This document shows positions 24,479-33,638 of a stretch of 64,000 bases of DNA, one piece after another; within the stretch, counting starts at the first letter, position 1; every line of letters starts with the position of its first letter. Position numbers and translations under genes: made by a program. Origin of the DNA: Pseudomonas azerbaijanoccidentalis (GTDB taxonomy: Bacteria; Pseudomonadota; Gammaproteobacteria; Pseudomonadales; Pseudomonadaceae); the NCBI RefSeq assembly GCF_019145495.1, contig NZ_JAHSTU010000011.1, forward strand, positions 1 to 64,000, in the 5' to 3' direction. The notes below the pieces were generated by a model. It made no database searches, was not told where the DNA came from, and saw only the letters and a list, made by a program, of their open reading frames with translations.

Positions 24479-25420
24479 ATGACACAACAGATTGTCGTGG
24501 CGGCACTGTATAAGTTCGTCACCCTGGAAGATTACGTTGCCCTGCGCGAGCCCCTGCTGCAAGCGATGGTCGATAACGGCATCAAAGGCACGCTGCTGAT
24601 CGCCGAAGAAGGCATCAACGGCACCGTGTCCGGCAGCCGCGAAGGCATTGACGGGCTGATGGCCTGGCTGAAGAACGATCCGCGCATGGACGACATCGAC
24701 CACAAAGAGTCGTACTGCGACGAACAGCCGTTCTACCGCACCAAAGTCAAACTCAAGAAAGAAATCGTCACCCTCGGCGTCGATGGTGTGGACCCGAACA
24801 AAAAGGTCGGCACTTACGTTGATCCGCAGGACTGGAACGCGTTGATCAGCGATCCGGAAGTGCTGCTCATCGATACCCGTAACGATTACGAAGTTTCGAT
24901 CGGCACCTTCGAAGGCGCCATCGACCCGAAAACCACCAGTTTTCGCGAATTCCCCGATTACATCAAAGCCAACTTCGACCCGGCCGTGCACAAGAAAGTC
25001 GCGATGTTCTGCACCGGCGGCATTCGTTGCGAGAAGGCCTCGAGCTACATGCTCAGCGAAGGCTACGGTGAGGTCTATCACCTCAAGGGCGGCATCCTGA
25101 AGTACCTCGAAGAGGTGCCACAGGAAGAAACCAAGTGGCAGGGCGACTGTTTTGTGTTCGATAACCGCGTGACCGTTCGCCACGACCTGAGCGAAGGCGA
25201 CTACGATCAATGTCATGCCTGCCGCACACCGGTCAGCGTTGAAGATCGCGCTTCCGAGCACTACGTGGCCGGTATCAGTTGCCCGCATTGCTGGGACAAA
25301 CTGAGCGAGAAAACCCGCCGCAGTGCCATCGATCGGCAAAAGCAGATCGAACTGGCCAAGGCACGCAACATGCCCCACCCAATCGGTTACAACTACAAGC
25401 AAGCATCCTCCGAGGCCTGA
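24479..25420 (+). CDS. trhO: tRNA uridine(34) hydroxylase TrhO (YceA rhodanese family)
   Basis: A 313-residue enzyme for oxygen-dependent hydroxylation of uridine 34, a step toward 5-(carboxy)methoxyuridine in tRNA. An N-terminal acylphosphatase-like domain (residues 1-100; LLIAEEGINGTVSGSREG) is followed by a rhodanese domain whose active-site Cys178 lies in MFCTGGIRCEKASSYM. The C-terminal part has paired cysteines (CHACRTPV ... CPHCW), likely a metal site. Length and order match the family. The gene is followed after 3 bases by the DsbA-family gene. Confidence 0.93.
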   Translation: MTQQIVVAALYKFVTLEDYVALREPLLQAMVDNGIKGTLLIAEEGINGTVSGSREGIDGLMAWLKNDPRMDDIDHKESYCDEQPFYRTKVKLKKEIVTLGVDGVDPNKKVGTYVDPQDWNALISDPEVLLIDTRNDYEVSIGTFEGAIDPKTTSFREFPDYIKANFDPAVHKKVAMFCTGGIRCEKASSYMLSEGYGEVYHLKGGILKYLEEVPQEETKWQGDCFVFDNRVTVRHDLSEGDYDQCHACRTPVSVEDRASEHYVAGISCPHCWDKLSEKTRRSAIDRQKQIELAKARNMPHPIGYNYKQASSEA

Positions 25421-25423
25421 ACC

Positions 25424-26059
25424 ATGTCTGCGCGCCTGCTCTATGTGATGGACCCTATGTGTTCCTGGTGCTGGGGCTTTGCTCCGGTCGCAAACGCATT
25501 GGTAGAGCAGGCGGCCGCCGCCGGTGTGGACGTGCATCTGGTGGTGGGCGGTTTGCGCACCGGCAGTGGTTCGGCGCTGGAACCGACCACCCGGCGCTAC
25601 ATCCTTGAACACTGGCAGGCAGTCACCGAGACCACCGGCCAGCCGTTCAAGCGCGAAGGCGCGTTGCCTGACGGTTTTGTCTACGACACCGAACCCGCCT
25701 GTCGGGCACTGGTGACGGCGCGCAACCTGGCGCCCGATTGTGCGTGGAAGCTGCTCGGGCTGATTCAGCAGGCGTTTTATGCCGAAGGTCGTGATGTCAC
25801 CCGCGCCAGCGTCCTGGTGGAGTTGGCAGAACAGGCCGGCTTGCCACGTATCGAATTCGCCGCCGCGTTCGACCGTGCCGATACGCACGCCGCGACCGCT
25901 GCTGATTTCACCTGGGTCCAGGACCTGGGTATTGCCGGTTTCCCAACCTTGCTGGCTGAGCGAAACGGCCAATTGGCGTTGCTGACCAATGGCTATCAGC
26001 CGTTGAGCGAGTTGTCCCCGCTGCTCGGCCGCTGGCTGGAGCGCGCTGCCTGTGCATGA
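25424..26059 (+). CDS. DsbA-family thioredoxin-fold protein
   Basis: A 211-residue protein without signal peptide, so cytoplasmic. The thioredoxin-fold active site is CSWC in MDPMCSWCWGFAP near the N-terminus. A helical insertion (residues about 55-140) and a cis-proline strand GIAGFPTLLAER follow, as in FrnE/DsbA-like oxidoreductases. It may be a disulfide isomerase or a glutathione-linked enzyme; the substrate is unknown. It sits between trhO (3-base gap) and the ABC exporter gene (8-base overlap), so it belongs to one operon with them. Confidence 0.85.
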   Translation: MSARLLYVMDPMCSWCWGFAPVANALVEQAAAAGVDVHLVVGGLRTGSGSALEPTTRRYILEHWQAVTETTGQPFKREGALPDGFVYDTEPACRALVTARNLAPDCAWKLLGLIQQAFYAEGRDVTRASVLVELAEQAGLPRIEFAAAFDRADTHAATAADFTWVQDLGIAGFPTLLAERNGQLALLTNGYQPLSELSPLLGRWLERAACA

Positions 26060-27869
26060 CCTGCCTGACGAAGCCGCAACCGCTAAACGTGTCGACCGCT
26101 TGAGCTGGGCGGAAATCCGTCGCCTGGCCCTCCATCACAAGAAATCCCTGTGGATCGCCAACGGTGTGGCCGTATTGGCGACGCTGTGCAGCGTTCCGAT
26201 CCCGTTGCTATTGCCGTTGCTGGTGGACGAAGTGCTGTTGGGGCACGGCGATGCTGCGCTGAAAATCATGAACCTTGCGCTGCCTGAGGTTTGGCAAAAA
26301 GCGGCGGGTTACATCGGCCTGATGCTGGTAGTGACCCTGGCCCTGCGTTGCGCGGCGTTGCTGTTCAACGTGCTTCAGGCGCGATTGTTCGCCGCACTGG
26401 CCAAAGACATCGTCTACCGCATTCGCATCCGCCTGATCGAACGCCTCAAGCGCATCTCGCTGGGGGAATACGAAAGCCTGGGCAGCGGCACGGTGACCAC
26501 GCACTTGGTCACCGACCTGGACACGCTGGACAAATTCGTCGGAGAAACCCTCAGCCGTTTCCTCGTGGCCATGCTGACCCTGGTCGGCACCGCCGGGATT
26601 CTGATGTGGATGCATTGGAAACTGGCGCTGCTGATTTTGCTGTTCAACCCGCTGGTGATCTACGCCACGGTGCAGTTGGGCAAACGGGTCAAACACCTGA
26701 AAAAGCTCGAGAACGACAGCACTTCGCGGTTCACCCAGGCGTTGACTGAAACCCTCGATGCCATCCAGGAAGTGCGGGCCGGCAACCGCCAAGGGTTTTT
26801 CCTCGGTCGTTTGGGGCTGCGCGCCAGGGAAGTTCGCGATTACGCGGTCAACTCGCAGTGGAAAACCGATGCTTCGAACCGTGCCAGCGGTTTGCTGTTC
26901 CAGTTCGGCATCGATATTTTCCGCGCCGCCGCCATGCTCACCGTGCTGTTCTCCGACCTGTCCATCGGCCAGATGCTCGCGGTATTCAGCTACCTGTGGT
27001 TCATGATTGGCCCGGTCGAACAACTGCTGAACCTGCAATACGCCTATTACGCGGCGGGCGGTGCGCTGTCGCGAATCAATGAATTGCTCTCGCGCGCCGA
27101 TGAGCCGCAATACCCCAATGGCGTCGATCCGTTCGCCGGCCGCGAGACCGTGGGCATCGAAGTTCAGGGTTTGAGTTTCGGTTATGGCGACGAATTGGTG
27201 TTGAACCAGATGGACCTGTCCATCGCCCCCGGAGAGAAGGTCGCCATCGTCGGCGCCAGCGGGGGCGGCAAGAGCACGTTGGTGCAACTGCTGTTGGGCT
27301 TGTACACGCCGCTGGCCGGGACCATTCGTTTTGGCGGCTCGACCCAGCAAGAGATCGGGCTGGAAACGGTGCGGGAAAATGTCGCGGTGGTTCTTCAGCA
27401 TCCGGCATTGTTCAATGACACCGTACGCGCCAACTTGACCATGGGCCGCGACCGCAGCGACGAGGCTTGCTGGCAGGCGCTGGAAATCGCCCAGTTGCAC
27501 GCCACCATCCGCGATTTGCCCAATGGCCTGGACAGCATCGTCGGGCGTTCCGGCGTGCGGTTGTCCGGCGGGCAGCGCCAGCGTCTGGCGATTGCGCGGA
27601 TGGTCCTGGCTGAACCGAAAGTGGTCATCCTCGACGAGGCCACCTCCGCGCTGGACGCCGCTACCGAATACAACCTGCATCAGGCACTGGCGCGATTCCT
27701 CAGCAATCGGACCACGTTGATCATCGCCCACCGGCTTTCGGCGGTGAAACAGGCTGACCGTGTGCTGGTATTCGACGGTGGGCAGATTGCCGAAGATGGC
27801 GATCACCAACAGTTGATCGCCGACGGTGGCTTATACGCCAAGTTGTATGGTCATTTGCAACAAATGTAA
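26052..27869 (+). CDS. ABC exporter, fused membrane and ATPase domains
   Basis: A 605-residue type-I half-exporter. Residues about 35-330 form a six-helix transmembrane domain (for example SLWIANGVAVLATLCSVPIP, the FLVAMLTLVGTAGILMWMHW pair). Residues about 360-600 are the nucleotide-binding domain: Walker A GASGGGKSTLVQLL, Q-loop region VVLQHPALF, signature RLSGGQRQRLAIARM, Walker B KVVILDEATSALD and H-loop LIIAHRLSAV. It should dimerise to export a lipid, peptide or drug. The GTG start at 26052 overlaps the preceding gene by 8 bases. The substrate cannot be assigned; MsbA-like lipid flippases and multidrug exporters share this layout. Confidence 0.92.
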   Translation: MHDLPDEAATAKRVDRLSWAEIRRLALHHKKSLWIANGVAVLATLCSVPIPLLLPLLVDEVLLGHGDAALKIMNLALPEVWQKAAGYIGLMLVVTLALRCAALLFNVLQARLFAALAKDIVYRIRIRLIERLKRISLGEYESLGSGTVTTHLVTDLDTLDKFVGETLSRFLVAMLTLVGTAGILMWMHWKLALLILLFNPLVIYATVQLGKRVKHLKKLENDSTSRFTQALTETLDAIQEVRAGNRQGFFLGRLGLRAREVRDYAVNSQWKTDASNRASGLLFQFGIDIFRAAAMLTVLFSDLSIGQMLAVFSYLWFMIGPVEQLLNLQYAYYAAGGALSRINELLSRADEPQYPNGVDPFAGRETVGIEVQGLSFGYGDELVLNQMDLSIAPGEKVAIVGASGGGKSTLVQLLLGLYTPLAGTIRFGGSTQQEIGLETVRENVAVVLQHPALFNDTVRANLTMGRDRSDEACWQALEIAQLHATIRDLPNGLDSIVGRSGVRLSGGQRQRLAIARMVLAEPKVVILDEATSALDAATEYNLHQALARFLSNRTTLIIAHRLSAVKQADRVLVFDGGQIAEDGDHQQLIADGGLYAKLYGHLQQM

Positions 27870-28065
27870 GCCTTGAGGCCAAGTGAATGAACGCTGTTTG
27901 AAGCGTATTTGAAGCCCCACAACAAGAACATCGTCACCGGCGCCAATGGCCGGCCAGCCCCTCTCGGGCGAGGCTCGGCGCTTGCCGGGAACGCAATCGC
28001 GACCTAGTCTAGCTGGAGCGATTTCGTCCGGATGACGATCAAGCAGTGCTAATGCAAGGGACCTC

Positions 28066-30522
28066 ATGAATCAAACGCGGACTCTCGGAACGCCACGGTT
28101 GTTGGGCATCGTCTGGCCATTTATTGCCGTTGTGCTGTTTCAAGCCTTGTTGGGTGGCGTTAGCCTTTATGTGCTGTCGGCGGTTCGCGGCTATGTTGCC
28201 GGCGAAAGCCTCTGGTCCAAGGGCCAGAAAGACGCCATTTATTATCTCAACCTCTATGCGGACAGCGGCGATGAAGCGATTTTTCGCAAATACCAGCACG
28301 CCATTTCCGTACCCCAGGGCGGGCATGAACTGCGCGTGGCACTGGATCAGCAGCCGCCCGACATCGAAGCGGCGCGCCTGGCGATTCTCAAGGGCGGCAA
28401 CCACCCGGACGACGTGTCCAGCCTGATCTGGCTGTACCTCAATTTCCGCCACTTCAGTTACCTGGAAAAAGCCATCGACCTGTGGACGGTGGGTGACGCG
28501 TATCTGGTCAAACTCGATGACGTTGCGCGGGACATGCACCAGCACATCACCGCGAACCCGGCTTCCGAGGCGGATATCCTGCGCTGGAAAGAGCAGATTT
28601 TCGCGATCAATGATGAGGTGACCCCGGCGGCCAAAGCGTTCAGTGATGCGTTGGGCGAGGGGTCGCGGGTCATTCTTCGTCTCCTGCTGCTGACCAACCT
28701 CGCCACGGCGCTTGGCTTGATCGCGTTGGCGCTGATGCGCACCCATAAGTTGCTCAAGCAACGCCATGAGTTTGCCAATGCCCTGCAGCTGGAAAAAGAC
28801 CGGGCGCAGATCACCCTGCAATCGATTGGCGACGGGGTCATTACGACGGATGTGGATGGCGCCATCGCCTACATGAATCCCGCCGCCGAGGCGTTGACTC
28901 ACTGGAAAGCCGAGCAGGCAACGGGCTTGCCGCTCGCCGCGTTGTTCAATCTGCTGGATGAAAACGCGCAAGCCGATGGGTTTACCTTGATTGAGCGCAT
29001 CCTCAGCGGGCAGCTCAGCGGTGGCAGCGAACATTCAAAACTGATTCAACGCCTCGATGGCAGTACGGTTTCCGTCACGCTGGTGGGCGCGCCCATCAGC
29101 AACGCCGGCAAGGTTAGCGGCACGGTGCTGGTCTTGCACGACATGACCCAGGAGCGGCAATACATTGCCAACCTGTCCTGGCAGGCCACCCATGACGCCT
29201 TGACCGGCCTCGCCAACCGCCGCGAGTTCGAGTATCGCCTGGAGCAGGCGCTGCACAACCTGACGCGGCAGTCGGGGCGGCATGCCCTGATGTTTCTCGA
29301 TCTGGACCAGTTCAAACTGGTCAACGATACCTGCGGTCACGCCGCGGGCGATGAATTGCTGCGGCATATCTGCGCGCTGCTGCAATCGGGGCTTCGCGAA
29401 GGCGATACCCTGGCCCGACTGGGTGGCGACGAGTTCGGTATCCTCCTGGAAAACTGCGGGCTTGAGGCTGCCGAAAAAATTGCCGAGACGTTGCGCCAGA
29501 CCGTGCAGAACCTGCACTTTGTCTGGAAGGGCCGGCCATTCGTGACCACTGTGAGTATCGGCCTGGTGCATGTTGCGCAGAATCCGACCACCCTCGAAGC
29601 TTCGCTGCGTGCTGCCGACATGGCGTGCTACATGGCCAAGGAGAAGGGCCGCAATCGGGTGCAGGTCTATCATCCCGACGATTCGGAACTGTCCCTGCGC
29701 TTCGGCGAAATGGCCTGGGTGCAGCGCCTGCACATGGCTCTGGAAGAAGACCGCTTCTGTCTGTACGCGCAGGAAATCGCGCCACTGGGCATCGACTTGG
29801 GCGGCGGACACATCGAAATTCTGCTGCGCTTGCACGATGAAGCCGGGCGCATGATCCTGCCCGACAGTTTTATCCCGGCGGCCGAACGTTATGGCCTGAT
29901 GAGTACGATCGATCGTTGGGTCGTGCAGAACGTGTTCAAGATCATTGCCCAATGCCGCGCCGAGCGCCATCACGGGCCGCTGGCCATGTGTGCGATCAAT
30001 CTGTCAGGCACGACCATTGGCGATGAGGCATTTCTCGACTTCTTGCGCGAACAATTCGTTACGTATTCAATTCCAGCTGAAATGATTTGTTTTGAAATCA
30101 CAGAAACCAGCGCGATTTCCAATCTCGGCAGCGCAATCAGATTCATTAATGAACTCAAAGGCTTAGGCTGCCTGTTTTCCCTGGACGACTTTTGCGCCGG
30201 GATGTCCTCATTCGCGTACCTGAAACATTTGCCTGTAGACTTCCTGAAGATCGACGGGAGTTTTGTAAAGGATATGCTGGACGACCCGATTAACCGCGCC
30301 ATGGTCGAGGTGATCAATCACATCGGCCATGTCATGGGTAAGCGTACGATTGCCGAGTTTGTCGAAACGCCTCAGATCGAGCAGGCATTGCTGGAGATCG
30401 GGGTGGATTATGCTCAAGGGTATGTCATTGAACGCCCGCAACTGTTTACCTGCGATAGCCTCCAAAGTCGTCCTGCCAGGCCTCAGCCTTTGTTGTTCAA
30501 GGCCCCTGGCACATTCCGTTGA
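28066..30522 (+). CDS. membrane GGDEF/EAL cyclic-di-GMP protein with PAS domain
   Basis: An 818-residue signalling protein. A membrane helix (LLGIVWPFIAVVLFQALLG) and a second one near residue 210 bracket a periplasmic sensor region of about 170 residues. A PAS domain (residues about 245-355) is followed by a GGDEF domain with intact GGDEF near residue 455 and an RxxD inhibitory site (REGD) five residues before it. The EAL domain follows with the E-x-L-x-R form EILLR (Glu584), EITET, DDFCAGMSSF and LKIDGSF. Both catalytic motifs look functional, so it may make or degrade cyclic di-GMP or do both. It reads into undA after a 44-base gap. Confidence 0.93.
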   Translation: MNQTRTLGTPRLLGIVWPFIAVVLFQALLGGVSLYVLSAVRGYVAGESLWSKGQKDAIYYLNLYADSGDEAIFRKYQHAISVPQGGHELRVALDQQPPDIEAARLAILKGGNHPDDVSSLIWLYLNFRHFSYLEKAIDLWTVGDAYLVKLDDVARDMHQHITANPASEADILRWKEQIFAINDEVTPAAKAFSDALGEGSRVILRLLLLTNLATALGLIALALMRTHKLLKQRHEFANALQLEKDRAQITLQSIGDGVITTDVDGAIAYMNPAAEALTHWKAEQATGLPLAALFNLLDENAQADGFTLIERILSGQLSGGSEHSKLIQRLDGSTVSVTLVGAPISNAGKVSGTVLVLHDMTQERQYIANLSWQATHDALTGLANRREFEYRLEQALHNLTRQSGRHALMFLDLDQFKLVNDTCGHAAGDELLRHICALLQSGLREGDTLARLGGDEFGILLENCGLEAAEKIAETLRQTVQNLHFVWKGRPFVTTVSIGLVHVAQNPTTLEASLRAADMACYMAKEKGRNRVQVYHPDDSELSLRFGEMAWVQRLHMALEEDRFCLYAQEIAPLGIDLGGGHIEILLRLHDEAGRMILPDSFIPAAERYGLMSTIDRWVVQNVFKIIAQCRAERHHGPLAMCAINLSGTTIGDEAFLDFLREQFVTYSIPAEMICFEITETSAISNLGSAIRFINELKGLGCLFSLDDFCAGMSSFAYLKHLPVDFLKIDGSFVKDMLDDPINRAMVEVINHIGHVMGKRTIAEFVETPQIEQALLEIGVDYAQGYVIERPQLFTCDSLQSRPARPQPLLFKAPGTFR

Positions 30523-30566
30523 AATCTCTCGCTGATCTAATAATCACAATCAAAAGGAGCTCGACA

Positions 30567-31361
30567 GTGATCGACACATTCAACAGAACCGGACCACTCA
30601 TGGAAGCTGCAAGTTATCCTGCCTGGGCCCAGCGCCTGATTCAGGACTGCAGCGAGAGTAAGCGCCGGGTTGTCGAACACGAACTGTATCAGCGCATGCG
30701 AGACAACAAACTCAGCGCAAAAACCATGCGTCAGTACCTGATAGGTGGCTGGCCGGTGGTCGAACAGTTCGCGTTATACATGGCACAAAACCTCACCAAG
30801 ACCCGTTTTGCCCGCCACCCCGGTGAGGACATGGCGCGGCGCTGGCTGATGCGCAACATTCGTGTCGAATTGAACCACGCCGATTACTGGCTGAACTGGA
30901 GCCGTGCGCACGGCGTCAGCCTGGAAGATCTGCAGGCGCAACAGGTTCCCCCTGAACTTCATGCGCTGAGTCATTGGTGCTGGCATACCAGTTCAGCGGA
31001 TTCGCTGATCGTCGCCATTGCTGCCACCAACTACGCCATTGAAGGCGCGACCGGCGAATGGTCGGCGCTGGTTTGTTCCAATGGCGTGTACGCTGCCTCG
31101 TTCCCTGAGGAAGAGCGCAAGCGTGCAATGAAGTGGCTGAAGATGCATGCCCAGTACGACGATGCCCACCCGTGGGAAGCGCTGGAAATCATCTGCACCC
31201 TGGCCGGCATGAACCCGAGCAAAGCGCTGCAAGTGGAACTGCGTCAGGCGGTGTGCAAAAGCTACGACTACATGTACCTGTTCCTGGAGCGCTGCATGCA
31301 GCTTGAACTGGCGGAGAAAGTCCCCGTAGCCCGTGAGCGACTGGAACTGGCTGAAAGCTGA
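30567..31361 (+). CDS. undA: UndA-type fatty-acid decarboxylase (1-undecene forming), heme-oxygenase-like di-iron fold
   Basis: A 264-residue HDO-fold protein from GTG 30567 (ribosome binding site AAGGAGC 10 bases before). Numbered from this start, the metal ligands fall at Glu101 and His104 (VELNHADYW), Glu159 (NYAIEGATGE), and His194-x3-Asp198-x2-His201 (MHAQYDDAH). These positions and the surrounding sequence agree with what I recall of Pseudomonas UndA, a non-heme iron enzyme converting lauric acid to 1-undecene and CO2. The related TenA and PqqC proteins have a similar fold, and automatic annotation often calls UndA a TenA-like protein. No fatty-acid activation gene is adjacent. The upstream frame to 30519 lacks a ribosome binding site. 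Confidence 0.85.
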   Translation: MIDTFNRTGPLMEAASYPAWAQRLIQDCSESKRRVVEHELYQRMRDNKLSAKTMRQYLIGGWPVVEQFALYMAQNLTKTRFARHPGEDMARRWLMRNIRVELNHADYWLNWSRAHGVSLEDLQAQQVPPELHALSHWCWHTSSADSLIVAIAATNYAIEGATGEWSALVCSNGVYAASFPEEERKRAMKWLKMHAQYDDAHPWEALEIICTLAGMNPSKALQVELRQAVCKSYDYMYLFLERCMQLELAEKVPVARERLELAES

Positions 31362-31383
31362 TTTAACGGTCACGCAATAAAAA

Positions 31384-31474
31384 CTGTGGGAGCGAGCCTG
31401 CTCGCGATAGCGTTGCGTCATTCGACATCATCATCGACTGACACACCCTCATCGCGAGCAAGCTCGCTCCCACA
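31384..31474. repeat. REP pair (GTGGGAGCGAGCCTGCTCGC type)
   Basis: CTGTGGGAGCGAGCCTGCTC at the left and GAGCAAGCTCGCTCCCACA at the right form an inverted pair around a 40-base centre. It lies between the convergent undA and GGDEF genes. Confidence 0.8.
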
Positions 31475-31498
31475 TTGTTTTGGGTTGCGGGATGAAAA

Positions 31499-32425
31499 TC
31501 AGCCCGCCATCGCCAACCGGTTCCGCCCCTCGCGCTTGGCCACATACAGCGCATTATCGGCGCGTCGCAGCAAACTCTCGGCAGACTCGCCCGGCAGCAG
31601 GGTCGAGCAACCGAGGCTGACCGTCAGCTCGATCGAGCGTCCATCGGCAAGGTATTCCTCGGTCTGCGCAGCAAACCGCAGGCGCTCACCGACCAGGGCC
31701 GCAGCCTCGCGGCTGGTGTTCGACAACAAGATCAAAAACTCTTCACCGCCAAAACGAAACACCATGTCGACATTGCGCAGCTGACGTTTGATCGACGTGG
31801 CCACGGCTTTGAGCACGTCATCGCCGGCGCTGTGGCCATGGGTATCGTTGATCAGCTTGAAATGGTCGATGTCCAGCATCAGCAACGACAACGGTTGCAG
31901 GTGACGCCGTGACAGCTCGATTTCCCGTTGCAGCGTTTGATCCATCGCGATGCGGTTGCCGGTGTCGGTCAACGGATCGCGCAGGGCACTTTGGGTGGCG
32001 GCGCGGTACAGCAGGGTATTGCGCATCGGGTACAGCAGCGCCGCCAGCAACGACTCAAGGTTGCCTTGTTCTTGCTCGCTGAAACGCTGGTTGCGACGAA
32101 ACACCAACTCACCCAGGTGTTCACCCTCGTGGCTGAGGCTGTAACTGATTGAGTGGTGGCCGCGCAGGCCGAACTCCAGGCGCAGGTCGCTGCTCTTGTG
32201 CTCGTAGCTCAAGGCATCCAGCGGGACCAGGCGCTGAATCTCGCGGAAGAACAAGCCAAGAATACGTTGGGGTTCAAGACTGGTTTGCAGCTGCATGCTC
32301 AATTGCTGGCGCAGTTTGGACAGGCTGATGGGCCTTTCCGGAGAGGGTTGCTGCTGACCAAAGCCCAGGCGTTGCAATTTGGCGCTATCAAAGTCAATTG
32401 CGCTGGTCTGGGAAGGTGATTTCAT
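31499..32425 (-). CDS. diguanylate cyclase (GGDEF) with N-terminal sensor
   Basis: A 308-residue cytoplasmic protein. Residues about 30-140 are a GAF-like helical/sheet sensor (LEPQRILGLFFREIQRLVPL, YSLSHEGEHLGELVF). Residues about 150-305 are a GGDEF domain with active motif GGEEF in FRFGGEEFLILL and an RxxD inhibitory site (RNVD) five residues before it, so it is predicted to synthesise cyclic di-GMP and to be product-inhibited. Gene order (near yciK-mupP-ubiG) resembles the position of PA3177 in P. aeruginosa, which is an inference from memory. ATG 32425 is preceded by AAGGGCG; the frame is open 35 codons upstream without similarity. Confidence 0.88.
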   Translation of the reverse strand: MKSPSQTSAIDFDSAKLQRLGFGQQQPSPERPISLSKLRQQLSMQLQTSLEPQRILGLFFREIQRLVPLDALSYEHKSSDLRLEFGLRGHHSISYSLSHEGEHLGELVFRRNQRFSEQEQGNLESLLAALLYPMRNTLLYRAATQSALRDPLTDTGNRIAMDQTLQREIELSRRHLQPLSLLMLDIDHFKLINDTHGHSAGDDVLKAVATSIKRQLRNVDMVFRFGGEEFLILLSNTSREAAALVGERLRFAAQTEEYLADGRSIELTVSLGCSTLLPGESAESLLRRADNALYVAKREGRNRLAMAG

Positions 32426-32787
32426 ATGGCGTGCGCCCTTGAGCAGTAAGACTGTCTTACAAGCTGGGTGAGAGCGGCTTTGGGCTGCGCGTCGTACTGG
32501 TCCGTCAGTCCCGTAGGACATTTCGTACAAGTTTAATCTGCTTTGTACAAGATTAGGAGACTGTCGACTCCCGCTCCGCCCGGTTCGCGTTCACTTGGTT
32601 TGTATGAAGAACTGCAGAGCGAAAGTCGTGCCATTTTCGAAGAGTTTGGTAAAAGCGTTATAAATCAAATAATTGGTAGTTATTTTGGCGGCGGGGTCAA
32701 ACTCTGCGACATTAGTTTGACTGGTATTTCACTGCGCCTTGAGTGCCGCGACGGGAAGTCGGCGCGGCACAAAAGCGACGTACGGCA
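32426..32787. other. intergenic stretch with an unexplained open frame
   Basis: 362 bases between two minus-strand genes (GGDEF and yciK), more AT-rich than either neighbour. A plus-strand frame (32543-32851) encodes residues such as LYEELQSESRAIFEEFGKSV and has some protein-like composition but no clear ribosome binding site, and its 3' end runs over the end of yciK. It could be a decayed gene fragment. The promoter of the GGDEF gene should lie at its left end. Confidence 0.35.
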
Positions 32788-33528
32788 TTACTGGGCGTTG
32801 AAAGCCTGCCCGTTGATGCCCGTGCTGTCCGGACCCATCAGGTACAGGTAGACCGGCATGATCTCTTCGGGCGTCGGATTGTTCAGCGGGTTTTCACCCG
32901 GATAAGCCTGGGCGCGCATGCTGGTGCGGGTGGCACCCGGGTTGATGCTGTTGGAGCGTACGGGCGCCACGGTGTCGACTTCGTCCGCCAGGGTTTGCAT
33001 CAAGCCTTCGGTGGCAAACTTGGAAACCCCGTAAGCGCCCCAGTACGCGCGGCCCTTGCGCCCGACACTGCTGGAGGTGAACACCACCGAGGCATCCTGG
33101 GACAACTTGAGCAGTGGCAGCAGCGTACTGGTGAGCATGAACATCGCGTTGACGTTGACTTGCATGACACGCATGAAGTTCTCGCCCGACAGCTGTTCGA
33201 TCGGCGTGCGCGGCCCAATGATCGACGCGTTGTGCAGCAGGCCGTCGAGGTGGCCGAATTCGGTTTCAATCATCGCGGCCAGCTCATCGTATTGATGGGG
33301 CAGGGCGGTTTCCAGATTGAACGGGATCACGGCCGGTTGCGGGTGCCCCGCGGCTTCGATTTCGTCGTAGACCTGCGTCAGGTTGGCTTCGGTCTTGCCC
33401 AGCAACAGCACGGTGGCGCCGTGGGCAGCGTAGGTTTTTGCCGCGGCAGCGCCAATGCCACGACCAGCGCCGGTGACCAGAATGACCCGATCCTTGAGCA
33501 AGTCGGGGCGGGCGGAGTAATCAAACAT
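32788..33528 (-). CDS. yciK: YciK-family SDR oxidoreductase
   Basis: A 246-residue short-chain dehydrogenase. It begins MFDYSARPDLLKDRVILVTG with nucleotide motif TGAGRGIGAAAAKTYA, then HNASIIGP in the NNAG position, FTSSSVGRKGRAYW (Ser) and YGVSKFATEG (Tyr and Lys). The C-terminus (GPDSTGINGQAFNAQ) matches the YciK group. The native substrate is unknown. It is the last gene of the minus-strand run mtaD-ubiG-mupP-yciK, an order conserved in P. aeruginosa; a REP pair separates it from mupP. Confidence 0.93.
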   Translation of the reverse strand: MFDYSARPDLLKDRVILVTGAGRGIGAAAAKTYAAHGATVLLLGKTEANLTQVYDEIEAAGHPQPAVIPFNLETALPHQYDELAAMIETEFGHLDGLLHNASIIGPRTPIEQLSGENFMRVMQVNVNAMFMLTSTLLPLLKLSQDASVVFTSSSVGRKGRAYWGAYGVSKFATEGLMQTLADEVDTVAPVRSNSINPGATRTSMRAQAYPGENPLNNPTPEEIMPVYLYLMGPDSTGINGQAFNAQ

Positions 33529-33555
33529 AAAAACCTCAATCCATTAAAAGGCTGG

Positions 33556-33630
33556 AAAAGATCGCAGCCTGCGGCAGCTCCCACGCCGATTGCGGTTTCC
33601 TGTAGGAGTTGCCGAAGGCTGCGATTTTTT
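33556..33630. repeat. REP pair between mupP and yciK
   Basis: AAAAGATCGCAGCCTGCGGC ... AGCTCCCA faces TGTAGGAGTTGCCGAAGGCTG-type unit ending in TTTTTT. It sits inside a minus-strand operon, ahead of the last gene. Confidence 0.75.
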
Positions 33631-33638
33631 GACTTTAA

